Shown here in pieces: positions 6,885-14,564 of a stretch of 25,162 nt of DNA. Each line of letters opens with the position of its first letter. The first letter of the stretch is position 1. The translations under genes were made by a program, and so were the position numbers. The stretch covers positions 1-25,162 of the IMG/VR virus record IMGVR_UViG_3300032322_001108. The stretch is one strand, 5' to 3'. The DNA comes from a virus. The notes under the pieces were generated by a model that had not been told where the DNA came from, searched no databases, and saw only the letters and a list, made by a program, of their open reading frames with translations.

Positions 6885-7757
6885 ATGGCACGCAGCGTAG
6901 AAACAATATTATTAGAATTAGATGCTAAACAGGCCGCAGAAACAGGCCTTTCAGGGCTTAATAGCACCTCACAAACTGCTATTTATAGACTATGGAAATA
7001 CATTACAGCGTTAGTTATTAACTTACATGAACAATTGTGGGATATTTTCAAGGTAGAACTTGAGGACATTGTAGCAAAGGCTCCGGTAGGTTCCGATAGG
7101 TGGTTACAGGCAAAAGTTTTAGAGTTTCAATACGATGCTGTAACTCCTCAAGTGGTAGAATTAGTTGACTTTGTGCCAACATACCAAACAGTAGATGCAA
7201 CAAAGCGAATAATTACAAGGTGCGCAGTAAAAACACAGGCTAACAGAATTATAAGTGTTAAGGTTGCAAAAAACGAACCACCAATAGCATTATCAGCAGG
7301 GGAATTATCTTCATTGCAAGGATATTTAACCAACACTGGTAGCTCTTCTACAAACGGCAAAGGCATTGGATTTGCAGGTACTCAAATATTAGCACAATCT
7401 TTAACGTCGGATAAATTATACTTCAAAGCAACAATAACATACGACGGGCAATATACTTCAGTTATTCAAACAAACGTCGAGGCTGCAATAGCTGAGTACA
7501 TGGCGAATATTCCTTTCGACGGAATATTTTATGTGATACAATTGATTGATTATTTACAAGCAGTACCGGGTGTTAACGACGTGTTTATTGAGGAATTGGC
7601 TTTAAGAGCGGATTCAATACCGTTTGCTAATAGAACAAAATTAATTAATAACTTTACAACTGTTTATACTACACTTCCGCTTTATGCCGGTTATGTTGTA
7701 GAAGAAACAACGGTAGGAAATTTATTTGTAAATACAATAACTTATAACGCAGTATAA
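6885..7757 (+). CDS. Baseplate J-like (Mu gp47 / T4 gp6-related) wedge protein
   Basis: A 290-residue protein. The N-terminus is helical (ETILLELDAKQ, then QLWDIFKVELEDIVAKAP). The C-terminal part has the J-family stretch: a helix AAIAEYMANIPFDGIFYV followed by LQAVPGVNDVFIEE, where the PGV step is the usual mark. Baseplate J proteins form the ring of wedges that triggers sheath contraction. Its place inside the head/neck block, about 11 kb upstream of the hub, spike and gp25-like wedge, is unusual because these genes normally sit together. Spacing to neighbours is one or two bases, so it is in the same transcript. Confidence 0.75.
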   Translation: MARSVETILLELDAKQAAETGLSGLNSTSQTAIYRLWKYITALVINLHEQLWDIFKVELEDIVAKAPVGSDRWLQAKVLEFQYDAVTPQVVELVDFVPTYQTVDATKRIITRCAVKTQANRIISVKVAKNEPPIALSAGELSSLQGYLTNTGSSSTNGKGIGFAGTQILAQSLTSDKLYFKATITYDGQYTSVIQTNVEAAIAEYMANIPFDGIFYVIQLIDYLQAVPGVNDVFIEELALRADSIPFANRTKLINNFTTVYTTLPLYAGYVVEETTVGNLFVNTITYNAV

Positions 7758-7759
7758 AA

Positions 7760-8041
7760 ATGACAAGAGAAGAATTTTTAGCATTAACAATTCCTGAGGG
7801 TGGTACAGAAGTTGTAACACTAACAGTTGATAATAACCCATATCCAAGCTTTATAAAATTAGGTGGAACCACAATAAACATGGTAACATCACAGTTAGGT
7901 GTTATTTATTTATATGAAGGTACCGACGTTGTAAAATTAAAGGTTGATAGGGTAGAAGGTGATAATACTTTTTATACATTTGAAAAATCAGTTGACACAC
8001 AAGCGGAATTAAACGCACTACTTGCAGACGACCACGAATAA
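7760..8041 (+). CDS. Hypothetical protein, 93 residues, in baseplate block
   Basis: A small acidic protein between the J-like and gpI-like baseplate genes, separated by two and three bases. It looks strand-rich: EVVTLTVDNN, FIKLGGTTINMV, IYLYEGTDVVKLKVDRV. It may be a small beta-sandwich. I do not recognise it. The tight spacing and position make a minor baseplate component or assembly factor the simplest guess. Confidence 0.7.
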   Translation: MTREEFLALTIPEGGTEVVTLTVDNNPYPSFIKLGGTTINMVTSQLGVIYLYEGTDVVKLKVDRVEGDNTFYTFEKSVDTQAELNALLADDHE

Positions 8042-8044
8042 AAA

Positions 8045-8716
8045 ATGAGTATTTATAATTTTGATACAGATGTATTCGGCGAACAATTAACACCGCCCGC
8101 TATACGAGGAAGTAAGCACCTTGCATGGCTTCGTGTTATTCTTTGGCCGATACAAAGAGCGTGGCAAATATTTCGTGATTATAAAGACGGCTCAGGATAC
8201 CCGGATTATGACAACTTAGCAACATACAGTATTGGCGCAAGAGTTGTTTACACTGATAGAAGAGTTTACGAATACATAATTGTTCCAACGCTTCCAATTG
8301 CAGGTATACCGCCAACAGATACAACATACTGGAAAGTAATAAACGAAAATTTCTTAGGTGCAGTTGAAAGAGCAAAAACAAATTCACAAATTATTGAACT
8401 CGAAGCATCATTAAATAAATATTTTCAAAACCCTTTACCGGCAAATCAAATTTATTTAGTCAATAATTTAACGGCCTCAAATTTTTGGTTAGGATTTAAC
8501 GGGGAAACAAGTTCAAAACTTGTTAATGATTCTATTTATGCAAGCGACTATTTAGCAAACATAAATACGGTTACAATTTATAACTTTACTGTAATGGTTC
8601 CGTTAGCATTATTCACTTCTTTGGGCTCTACTAACGCAATACGAGAAGGGGTAATAAGAAATTGGGTTGACCGTTTTAAATTAGCAGGAATTACTTACTC
8701 GGTAAGCACGTATTAA
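8045..8716 (+). CDS. gpI-like baseplate/tail protein with an inserted CBM5/12-like module
   Basis: A 223-residue protein in the slot directly after baseplate J where gpI (Mu gp48-like) proteins belong. The N-terminus (HLAWLRVILWPIQRAWQIFRD, residues about 25-45, shown in part) is an aromatic helix resembling the family's start. Residues about 57-98 match the CBM5/12 pattern (LATYSIGARVVYTDRRVYEY, then PPTDTTYWKVI). This is the third such module in the window; two more sit in the gp36-like protein. The C-terminal half ends in FKLAGITYSV, similar to the repeat-free tails of small wedge proteins. The gpI assignment is by position and is less sure than the module. Confidence 0.6.
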   Translation: MSIYNFDTDVFGEQLTPPAIRGSKHLAWLRVILWPIQRAWQIFRDYKDGSGYPDYDNLATYSIGARVVYTDRRVYEYIIVPTLPIAGIPPTDTTYWKVINENFLGAVERAKTNSQIIELEASLNKYFQNPLPANQIYLVNNLTASNFWLGFNGETSSKLVNDSIYASDYLANINTVTIYNFTVMVPLALFTSLGSTNAIREGVIRNWVDRFKLAGITYSVSTY

Positions 8717-8735
8717 CATATTAATAAAATAAACA

Positions 8736-9593
8736 ATGGCAAATAAAATTAGTACATCATTCGTAACCGACCCGTCAATACAACAACCTTTTACGGCTAA
8801 GTCTTTGGACTTTTTGCAAAACAGAATTAGCGAGGATATTAGAGGAATAGTTTATAACATGATAGGTGAAAACCTTTACGGTTATTCGGGTGTTGCGGGT
8901 GTTGCTGTAAGTGGGTGCGACAAATCAGGAGGTGGAAATACAATATTTAACGGGTGGATTTATTACTCAGGTGAATTATATTATTTTCCGGGCGCAATGG
9001 GCTTGCTTTCTTACTCAAATGTTCCCGTTATTGTATTAGATGAAACAAACGACGGCACAATTGATCCTGTTACATTCAGTGATTTAATTCCTCGAAGCGT
9101 ACATAAAATAAGAAGATTAAAAGTTGTTGACCAATTGAGCGGCACTGGATTGTTTGACTTGAATAATTTAGGAAAAATAATACATTACCAAGAGGTAACA
9201 CCAACTAACTTTGCAAATACAGGGGCAATAGCAGAGTCCGTAACAGGCGCAACATTTACAAGCCCAAACAGAATTTGCGATTTAGAAATATGTTTTCAAT
9301 ATGACTTAACAATGGAGCAAGTTACATCAGGAAGTGTATCGCCAAACATAGTGTTAAAATACGGCGGTGGAGGAGGTACGCAATTAAGGGTGTCGGCCCA
9401 TAGAATGTCAGGGTTTGGTGCTGCCGCAAATCAAAAAATACAAAGTAGGGGGTATATAAAGTATGTGTATAGAAATTGTCCGGCAAGCACTGTAATTTTT
9501 GTTCGTTTAGAAAATGCACCTGCGGCTAACGAAACTCTATTATCGAATATGGTTTTATCTTATGAGGAAATTGTAAAACCTGCTCTTTGGTAA
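8736..9593 (+). CDS. Fibre-like / baseplate-distal structural protein
   Basis: A 285-residue protein following the gpI-like gene, the usual place of a tail fibre or baseplate-distal protein. The N-terminus (TDPSIQQPFTAKSLDFLQN) probably attaches to the baseplate. The body is strand-rich, with FNGWIYYSGELYYFPG, a GGGGG run near residue 215 and a C-terminal beta domain around RGYIKYVYRN. No enzymatic motif is seen. It ends where a strong rightward terminator begins, so it is the last gene of the 2918-9593 unit. Confidence 0.65.
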   Translation: MANKISTSFVTDPSIQQPFTAKSLDFLQNRISEDIRGIVYNMIGENLYGYSGVAGVAVSGCDKSGGGNTIFNGWIYYSGELYYFPGAMGLLSYSNVPVIVLDETNDGTIDPVTFSDLIPRSVHKIRRLKVVDQLSGTGLFDLNNLGKIIHYQEVTPTNFANTGAIAESVTGATFTSPNRICDLEICFQYDLTMEQVTSGSVSPNIVLKYGGGGGTQLRVSAHRMSGFGAAANQKIQSRGYIKYVYRNCPASTVIFVRLENAPAANETLLSNMVLSYEEIVKPALW

Positions 9594-9854
9594 TTAATAA
9601 CTAAGTTTATCTTTTACATATTCCCGAACTTTTTCAAAAGACTTGTCTTTGAGTTCGGGTTTTTCTTTTATTATTTCGTAGTAAAGAGAAACAATACAGC
9701 GAAGGTGTTCGGCCTCATAAGTTCCCTGCCTTACGCAATCTAATAGAAAAGAATTTTTATTTGTACCGTGTAAATACGTTGTACATTTAACTTTATAACT
9801 AAGCATTTTTTCTCTTAGCGCATCGGGCGTGTGGCTTCCACCGGTGTTGCTCAT
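9594..9854 (-). CDS. Leftward hypothetical protein, 86 residues
   Basis: This is the only leftward gene in the structural region. It encodes a soluble, mostly helical protein: TPDALREKMLSYKVKC, then LLDCVRQGTYEAEHLR, then a charged C-terminus (KSFEKVREYVKDKLSY). Three cysteines are present. I do not recognise the family. The ATG at 9854 lies about 27 bases from a near-match leftward -7 element (TATCTTTA, reverse complement of 9881-9888). Its 3' half contains a rightward terminator hairpin. It looks like an independently expressed accessory gene inserted between two late units. Confidence 0.65.
   Translation of the reverse strand: MSNTGGSHTPDALREKMLSYKVKCTTYLHGTNKNSFLLDCVRQGTYEAEHLRCIVSLYYEIIKEKPELKDKSFEKVREYVKDKLSY
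9623..9670 (+). terminator. Strong rho-independent terminator of the rightward portal/baseplate unit
   Basis: CCCGAAC (9623-9629) pairs with GTTCGGG (9653-9659). Inside them TCAAAAGAC pairs with GTCTTTGA with one bulged A and a 2-base loop, after a TTTT bulge. TTTTTCTTTT follows at 9660-9669. It starts 30 bases after the stop of the fibre-like gene. It lies wholly within the leftward gene 9594-9854. On the leftward strand the hairpin has no T-run, so termination should be one-way. Confidence 0.85.
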
Positions 9855-9858
9855 TTTG

Positions 9859-9901
9859 TTGTTACAACTTAAGGGTTAGGTAAAGATATTATTTATTTTT
9901 G
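9859..9901 (+). promoter_or_regulatory. Promoter with upstream dyad for the protease/capsid unit
   Basis: TATTTTTG at 9894-9901 is a perfect -7 element, 10 bases before the ATG at 9912. A palindrome TTGTTACAA starts 35 bases upstream (9859-9867), the same offset as TTGTAACAA at the 2904 promoter, and AAGGGTTA lies between them (9871-9878). The dyad abuts the ATG of the leftward gene, so one factor could affect both directions. Confidence 0.6.
9881..9888 (-). promoter_or_regulatory. Weak candidate leftward -7 element
   Basis: Read leftward this is TATCTTTA, one base off TAnnTTTG. It would give a leader of about 22 bases before the ATG at 9854. It overlaps the spacer of the rightward promoter, so the two would compete. 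The mismatch at the important final G keeps confidence low. Confidence 0.3.
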
Positions 9902-9911
9902 TAATTGTAAA

Positions 9912-11027
9912 ATGAATTTAAGCGATTTTAAACATATTCAAAACATTGACGGCGAAAAAGCAACAATGTTAGTATATGACAGAATTGGGGACGGATTTGA
10001 TTCAAACAATAACTACATTCCGGGAATTAGCGGAAGTAGATTTGCAGACGAATTAAACTGGCTTTCTAAACAAGATGAGATAAAAGGCATTGACGTTAGA
10101 ATAAATTCAATTGGAGGTTCGGTCTTTGAAGGTTACAGCATGATTTCTGCAATAATGAATTGCAAAAAACCAGTAAACACATTTGTTGACGGTTTGGCTG
10201 CTTCGATTGCGGGAGTAATTGCGGTTTCAGGAAAAAAATGTTACATGGCCGATTATGGTTTACTTATGTTACATAATCCTTCGGGCGGTGATGACAAAGT
10301 ATTAAACGCAGTAAAGGAAACGCTATTAACTGTTATAAGTAACAGATGCCAAAAGAGCAAAGATGAGATTTCTTTAATGATGGATGTTGAAACATGGATG
10401 ACTGCAGAAGAGGCATTGAAGGCGGGAATGATTGATGAGGTAGTAACAAGCAAGAAAAAATTCAAAGTAAGCAAAACTGAAAACCTTGCTGACTTAATGA
10501 ATATATACAATAATTTATTAACAAAACCTAAAATGGAAAAAGTAACAAACCTGCTTAAATTACAAAATAACGCTACTGAGGCGGAAGTTGTAAAAGCAAT
10601 AGAAACAAAAGACAGCGAAATTGAGGCTGTAAAAAAAGAAAACGAAGAACTTAAAAACAAGTTAGCGGATTTTGAGAAAAAAGAGGCAGAAGCTAAGGAA
10701 GCCGCAGAAAAAGAAGCGGATAGAAAAGCTACTGAACTTGTTGAAAACGCTGTAAAGGAAAAGAAAATTGCAGAAACAGAAAAAGAGCAATACAAAAAAC
10801 TTGCTTTAGTGGATTTTGCTTCGGTGGAAAATATGTTTAGCAAAATTACTAACAACAAAGATGCTGTAAAGATTTTTGATGTAAAGAATATCAAAACAGG
10901 GGAAGGTCGTGAAAACTGGACTATACGTGATTGGGAAAAGAAAGACCCAAAAGGATTAGAAAAAATCCAAAACGAAACTCCTGAATTATATCAACACATG
11001 TATAACCAATTTTATAAAAACAAATAA
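9912..11027 (+). CDS. ClpP-like prohead protease fused to a scaffold domain
   Basis: A 371-residue fusion. Residues about 1-185 are a ClpP/S14-type serine protease: NSIGGSVFEGYSMISAI, nucleophile Ser98 in DGLAASIAG, catalytic His121 in LLMLHNPSGG, and TWMTAEEALKAGMIDEV, where the third catalytic position appears to be Glu160 or Asp158. Residues about 208-300 form a long charged coiled coil full of Lys and Glu, the scaffold that guides capsid assembly and is then cut. The C-terminus (DWEKKDPKGLEKIQNETPEL) is probably the part that binds the shell. An internal ATG at 10533 (residue 208), after an A-rich tract like other starts here, could give scaffold alone. It stands first in the capsid unit and is followed after 3 bases by the decoration-like gene. 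Confidence 0.9.
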   Translation: MNLSDFKHIQNIDGEKATMLVYDRIGDGFDSNNNYIPGISGSRFADELNWLSKQDEIKGIDVRINSIGGSVFEGYSMISAIMNCKKPVNTFVDGLAASIAGVIAVSGKKCYMADYGLLMLHNPSGGDDKVLNAVKETLLTVISNRCQKSKDEISLMMDVETWMTAEEALKAGMIDEVVTSKKKFKVSKTENLADLMNIYNNLLTKPKMEKVTNLLKLQNNATEAEVVKAIETKDSEIEAVKKENEELKNKLADFEKKEAEAKEAAEKEADRKATELVENAVKEKKIAETEKEQYKKLALVDFASVENMFSKITNNKDAVKIFDVKNIKTGEGRENWTIRDWEKKDPKGLEKIQNETPELYQHMYNQFYKNK

Positions 11028-11030
11028 ACC

Positions 11031-11366
11031 ATGCCAATAAATTACCCTTTCGGGGCTGCTCAGGTAGTTGCTTTATCTGCAACAGGAGCACAAGCAATTA
11101 CAGTTAGTAACCAATATTTAATTATTGACGGTACTACTACTACAGCAACAGGAAACAGAACCTTAAACTTAACTATCTCAAAAGACGTTAAGGCAGGCGC
11201 AAGAATTTACATTGCTGCTAAAACAACTGGAACCGAAACAACAATTGCCGGAACCGGTATAACAATGCCAACCATAACAGGTGTAGCAGGAAAAACCAAA
11301 GTAACTGAACTTATTTACAATGGTACTGCGTTTATTGCAACCTCTGCTGGTTATCAAATTGATTAA
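11031..11366 (+). CDS. Decoration-like / capsid-associated protein
   Basis: A 111-residue, small-residue- and threonine-rich, all-beta protein between protease and major capsid, the usual slot for head decoration (gpD-like) proteins. Stretches such as TGAQAITVSNQYLIIDG, TTATGNRTLNLTIS and KVTELIYNGTAFIATSAGY suggest a small beta-sandwich or fibre-type fold. No catalytic motif. The role rests on position and composition. Confidence 0.65.
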   Translation: MPINYPFGAAQVVALSATGAQAITVSNQYLIIDGTTTTATGNRTLNLTISKDVKAGARIYIAAKTTGTETTIAGTGITMPTITGVAGKTKVTELIYNGTAFIATSAGYQID

Positions 11367-11387
11367 TTAATATAAAAACACAAAAAA

Positions 11388-12314
11388 ATGGGATTAAATA
11401 GAGAACAATGGCTATCTGATATTCAAGAGAACCTTTTCAAAAACAACGCAATTATTACTCGTGCAACAAATCACGACGGTTTTGTTAACTACAAAACTGT
11501 ACACGTTCCTCAAGCGGGAGCAAATCCAACCGTAACAAAGAATATCAACTCTTTACCGGCTGCTATTTCTCAGCGTTCGGATTCGGAACTTACTTACGAT
11601 ATGGATACATATTATTTGGAGCCAATTGTAATTGAGAAAGGCCAAGAAACAGCGTTTTTATCATACGACAAGCGTATGAGCGTGTTACGTCAACACATTA
11701 ACACTTTGGAAGAGGTGTTAGTAAATAACGCATTATACAAGTGGGCACCTGCAGGAGCGGGAACCTTTGTAAAAACAACCGGTTCGGCTGTAAGTAACGC
11801 TTTGGCACCTTCAGCTACTTCAACTCGTTTAGCTATCACCTTAGCAGACATTTTAAATGCAAAAGGAAAATTAGATGAGGCAAATGTTCCGTCGGAAGGC
11901 CGTATTTTATTAATGCCTTCATCAATGTACAACGCTCAGTTGTTAGCTATTCAAGACGTTTACCGTCAAGATTCTTACGGACAATCGGCATTACCTTCGG
12001 GAGTTGTAAACCGTATCCATGGCTTTGATATTATGATTCGTTCAACAGTTGTTGTTTACGATAATAGTGCAACACCTGCGTTAAAAGCGGTTAATGATTC
12101 AGGAACACCAAGCTCACCGGCAACTACTGACAACTTAGCTTGTTTAGCGTATCACCCGGCATTCGTTGCTAAGGCAATGGGTAATACCGAAGTAATGATT
12201 AACGAAAACGTAGCAGAATACTACGGAACAGTTATTTCATCATTCCAATTATTTGGAGCGAGCAAAATGCGTACAAGCCAAACAGGTATTGTTGCAATTG
12301 TTCAAGCGAACTAA
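11388..12314 (+). CDS. Major capsid protein
   Basis: A 308-residue protein in the position of the main shell subunit: directly after the protease-scaffold and decoration genes, before a very strong transcription-terminating hairpin. Motifs fit a HK97-fold capsid of the Bacteroidota Mu-like type: an N-terminal arm (GLNREQWLSDIQENLF), TVHVPQAGANPTV, a strand pair YYLEPIVIEKGQE, a spine helix HINTLEEVLVNNALYKWAP and EGRILLMPSSMYN. The C-terminal KMRTSQTGIVAIVQAN is the usual final strand. Codon use is richer in preferred-looking codons (CGT, GGT) than in its neighbours, consistent with very high expression. Confidence 0.88.
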   Translation: MGLNREQWLSDIQENLFKNNAIITRATNHDGFVNYKTVHVPQAGANPTVTKNINSLPAAISQRSDSELTYDMDTYYLEPIVIEKGQETAFLSYDKRMSVLRQHINTLEEVLVNNALYKWAPAGAGTFVKTTGSAVSNALAPSATSTRLAITLADILNAKGKLDEANVPSEGRILLMPSSMYNAQLLAIQDVYRQDSYGQSALPSGVVNRIHGFDIMIRSTVVVYDNSATPALKAVNDSGTPSSPATTDNLACLAYHPAFVAKAMGNTEVMINENVAEYYGTVISSFQLFGASKMRTSQTGIVAIVQAN

Positions 12315-12327
12315 TTAATAACCTAAC

Positions 12328-12356
12328 ACAAGAGGGGGGTTAATTCCCCCTTTTGT
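12328..12356 (+). terminator. Strong hairpin terminator after the major capsid gene
   Basis: ACAAGAGGGGG (12328-12338) pairs with CCCCCTTTTGT (12346-12356), an 11-bp stem with one G-T pair and a 7-base loop. TTAAATATTTATTT follows. The T-tract partly lies in the stem, so it may also act as a 3' stabiliser of capsid mRNA with partial read-through into 12373. Confidence 0.8.
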
Positions 12357-12372
12357 TTAAATATTTATTTGA

Positions 12373-12621
12373 ATGAAAAATCAAATCACATTAGAAAAAG
12401 CGCAAGAGTTGGCCGCTCCTCATACAATTAGTGAAGATTACAAAACCATTGTCGTTACAGGCGACGGGGCTGTATATCTTGACAATCCAATTGAGGCAAT
12501 GAAACAACACGCTAAGGATCACAAGTTAGAACTGTACATTATTAGAGGTGAGGAAGTGGAAACTGAAAGCACTGAAGATTCTAACGAACAAAAGGAAGTG
12601 AAAAAATATAAAAAGAAATAA
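12373..12621 (+). CDS. Small hypothetical protein after the capsid gene, 82 residues
   Basis: A short protein whose first 60 residues look like a compact alpha/beta unit (TLEKAQELAAPHT, DYKTIVVTGDGAVYL, KLELYIIRGEE) and whose tail is highly charged (ESTEDSNEQKEVKKYKKK). I do not recognise the family. It comes 3 bases before the tail sheath, so it probably belongs to the same transcript. Its place between capsid and sheath suggests a head-completion or neck role, but there is no motif to prove it. Confidence 0.7.
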   Translation: MKNQITLEKAQELAAPHTISEDYKTIVVTGDGAVYLDNPIEAMKQHAKDHKLELYIIRGEEVETESTEDSNEQKEVKKYKKK

Positions 12622-12624
12622 AAG

Positions 12625-14133
12625 ATGCCTAACGAAATTATATTTAATAAAAACGCTAACGGCCTTGGAACACCGCTTCCAAATAACGACCATATTAGCG
12701 GGCTTTTATTTTATACTGGGGCAACTTTACCAAGTGGTTTTACAACAAACGACAGGGTAAAAATTGTGTACAGTTTAGTAGAAGCGGAGGATTTAGGAAT
12801 AACCGACACTCATTTAGGCGAAACAGATGCAACAGGAACAGTTACAATAACTGGTGCCGGTGCTCAGAATGATACCATTAAGGTTGAGGTTGTAACCGAT
12901 TACGGAACTATTGACTTAGGCACTGGAACGGTTCCCTCGACTCCAACAGTAACAACAGTTGCCGCTGCGGTTGTTGCTGCTATAAACGCAGGAACAGCAA
13001 CACACGGATTTAGCGCAACAAACCTATTGGGCGTTATTACCGTAACGGCTCCGGACGGAAACGGTGTGGCTGCGAACGGTTGGACTTTCACAGTTACAAT
13101 TACAGGAACTGCAACGGCTACAAACGCAGCGTTTTCAGGTGGTGTTGCTTCGGATATTGATATTTTACATTATCATGTTTCAGAGTTTTTCAGAGCGCAA
13201 CCAAAAGGTAAATTGTATATCAGTTTACAAGCATTGGCAGACGTAGGAACTTGGGCAAAAATTACAGAATTACAAAACTTTGCAAATGGTGAGATTCGCC
13301 AATTAGGTGTTTACCAAAAGGGGACAGCATGGGCAACAAACCAAGTTACCGGAATTCAAGCTGTATTAACTACACTTGAAACAAATAAAAAGCCGTTAAT
13401 TGTTTTATACCAAGCAGAGATTTCGGGAACAGCAAATTTATCAGCATTAACCGATACCCGTTTATTAAATTCGCCACAAGTAACAGTTTGTATTGGCCAA
13501 GACGGTGGAGCTATTGGAAAAGCGTTATACAGAGCAACCGAAAAAACAATTGGTTGCGTAGGTTTAGCACTTGGAACAGTTGCATTATCAGCAGTACATG
13601 AGTCAATTGCATGGGTAGGTAAATTTAATATGGCAACAACCGAAATGGATACGTTGGCATACGGAAACGGTGATTTATGGACTTCTTTAAGCGACGGATT
13701 AAAGACAACATTAGATACTTACGGGTATTTAGCGTTGAAAAAACAAACTGACGTTGTAGGAAGTTATTTTACTGATTCACCTTCGAGTGTAACCGTAACA
13801 AATGATTTTGCATACATTGAAAGAAATAGAACAATGTACAAGGCAATAAAAACTGTTCGAGCTTTAATAACTCCTTTATTGAGTAGCCCGCTTTATGTTC
13901 AGGCTGACGGAAAAATGAGAATTGATACCGTTAACTACTTTAAAACTCAAGCGGGTAGAGGGTTAGAACAGATGCAACGTGATGGGGAAATATCAGAATT
14001 TCAAGTTGTGATTGATCCTGCACAAAACGTTGTTTCAACAAGTAATGTAACTTTAAAATTGGAAATTATCCCGGTAGGAGTTGCACGAAAGATAACAGTA
14101 AATATTGGTTTCACCCCTAAATTATCAGCATAA
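12625..14133 (+). CDS. Contractile tail sheath protein (DUF2586-like) with an inserted beta domain
   Basis: A 502-residue tail sheath; it proves that the phage has a contractile tail. Conserved features are the N-terminal ISGLLFYTGATLPSGF, FFRAQPKGKLYISL near residue 188, VTVCIGQDGG, the AIAWVGKFNM-like SIAWVGKFN, a RTMYKAIKTVRALITP helix, and the closing strand VARKITVNIGF that links neighbouring subunits. Between LVEAEDLGIT (residue 60) and DIDILHYHVSEFF (about 177) there is an extra ~105-residue beta-rich domain with DTIKVEVV, AAVVAAINAG, FSATNLLGVITVTAPDG and AAFSGGVA, a pattern seen as a surface domain inside other phage virion proteins. It likely decorates the sheath exterior. It overlaps the tube gene by one base. 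Confidence 0.9.
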   Translation: MPNEIIFNKNANGLGTPLPNNDHISGLLFYTGATLPSGFTTNDRVKIVYSLVEAEDLGITDTHLGETDATGTVTITGAGAQNDTIKVEVVTDYGTIDLGTGTVPSTPTVTTVAAAVVAAINAGTATHGFSATNLLGVITVTAPDGNGVAANGWTFTVTITGTATATNAAFSGGVASDIDILHYHVSEFFRAQPKGKLYISLQALADVGTWAKITELQNFANGEIRQLGVYQKGTAWATNQVTGIQAVLTTLETNKKPLIVLYQAEISGTANLSALTDTRLLNSPQVTVCIGQDGGAIGKALYRATEKTIGCVGLALGTVALSAVHESIAWVGKFNMATTEMDTLAYGNGDLWTSLSDGLKTTLDTYGYLALKKQTDVVGSYFTDSPSSVTVTNDFAYIERNRTMYKAIKTVRALITPLLSSPLYVQADGKMRIDTVNYFKTQAGRGLEQMQRDGEISEFQVVIDPAQNVVSTSNVTLKLEIIPVGVARKITVNIGFTPKLSA

Positions 14134-14564
14134 TGGCATACGACTTACCACCATTAATAAATGGAAAATCTTACGAATGGTCAGATATCATTTGTAACGT
14201 GCTTGGTGTTCCTTTAGTGGGTATAACAAGCGTTGAATACGAAGAAAAACAAGAAATGGCAAACGTTTACGGTGCCGGTGAATTTCCTGTTTCTCGTGGA
14301 TATGGTTCAATAACACCGTCAGCAAAAATCACGGTTTTAATGGAAGAGATTGAGGCAATTCAAGCAATTGCACCAAAAGGACGTTTAAATAAAATTCCTG
14401 AATTTGATATTCAAGTTGCTTATGTTGACGACCAATTGGTAACAAGAGTACACAAACTAAGAAATGTACGTTTTACAGGAAATAGCCGTAAGGTTAACCA
14501 AGGCGACACGTCAATTCCGGTTGAATTAGAATTAATTATTTCTCATATTGAGTGGATTTCGTAA
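14133..14564 (+). CDS. Tail tube protein
   Basis: A 143-residue protein directly after the sheath, starting in a TAATG overlap. It is the expected size for an inner tail tube subunit, a single beta-barrel that stacks into hexameric rings. Useful marks are GITSVEYEEKQEM followed by ANVYGAGEFPVSRGYG, SAKITVLMEEIEAI, and the final VELELIISHIEWIS strand. In contractile phages the sheath-tube pair is almost constant in order, so the role is well supported even though the sequence itself diverges. Confidence 0.85.
   Translation: MAYDLPPLINGKSYEWSDIICNVLGVPLVGITSVEYEEKQEMANVYGAGEFPVSRGYGSITPSAKITVLMEEIEAIQAIAPKGRLNKIPEFDIQVAYVDDQLVTRVHKLRNVRFTGNSRKVNQGDTSIPVELELIISHIEWIS

Noticed and set aside
10253-10894. 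A 213-residue leftward open frame opposite the protease-scaffold gene
   Set aside because: It is rich in Ser, Phe and Leu only because it is the antisense of a Lys/Glu-rich coiled coil; the sense gene has clear catalytic motifs.
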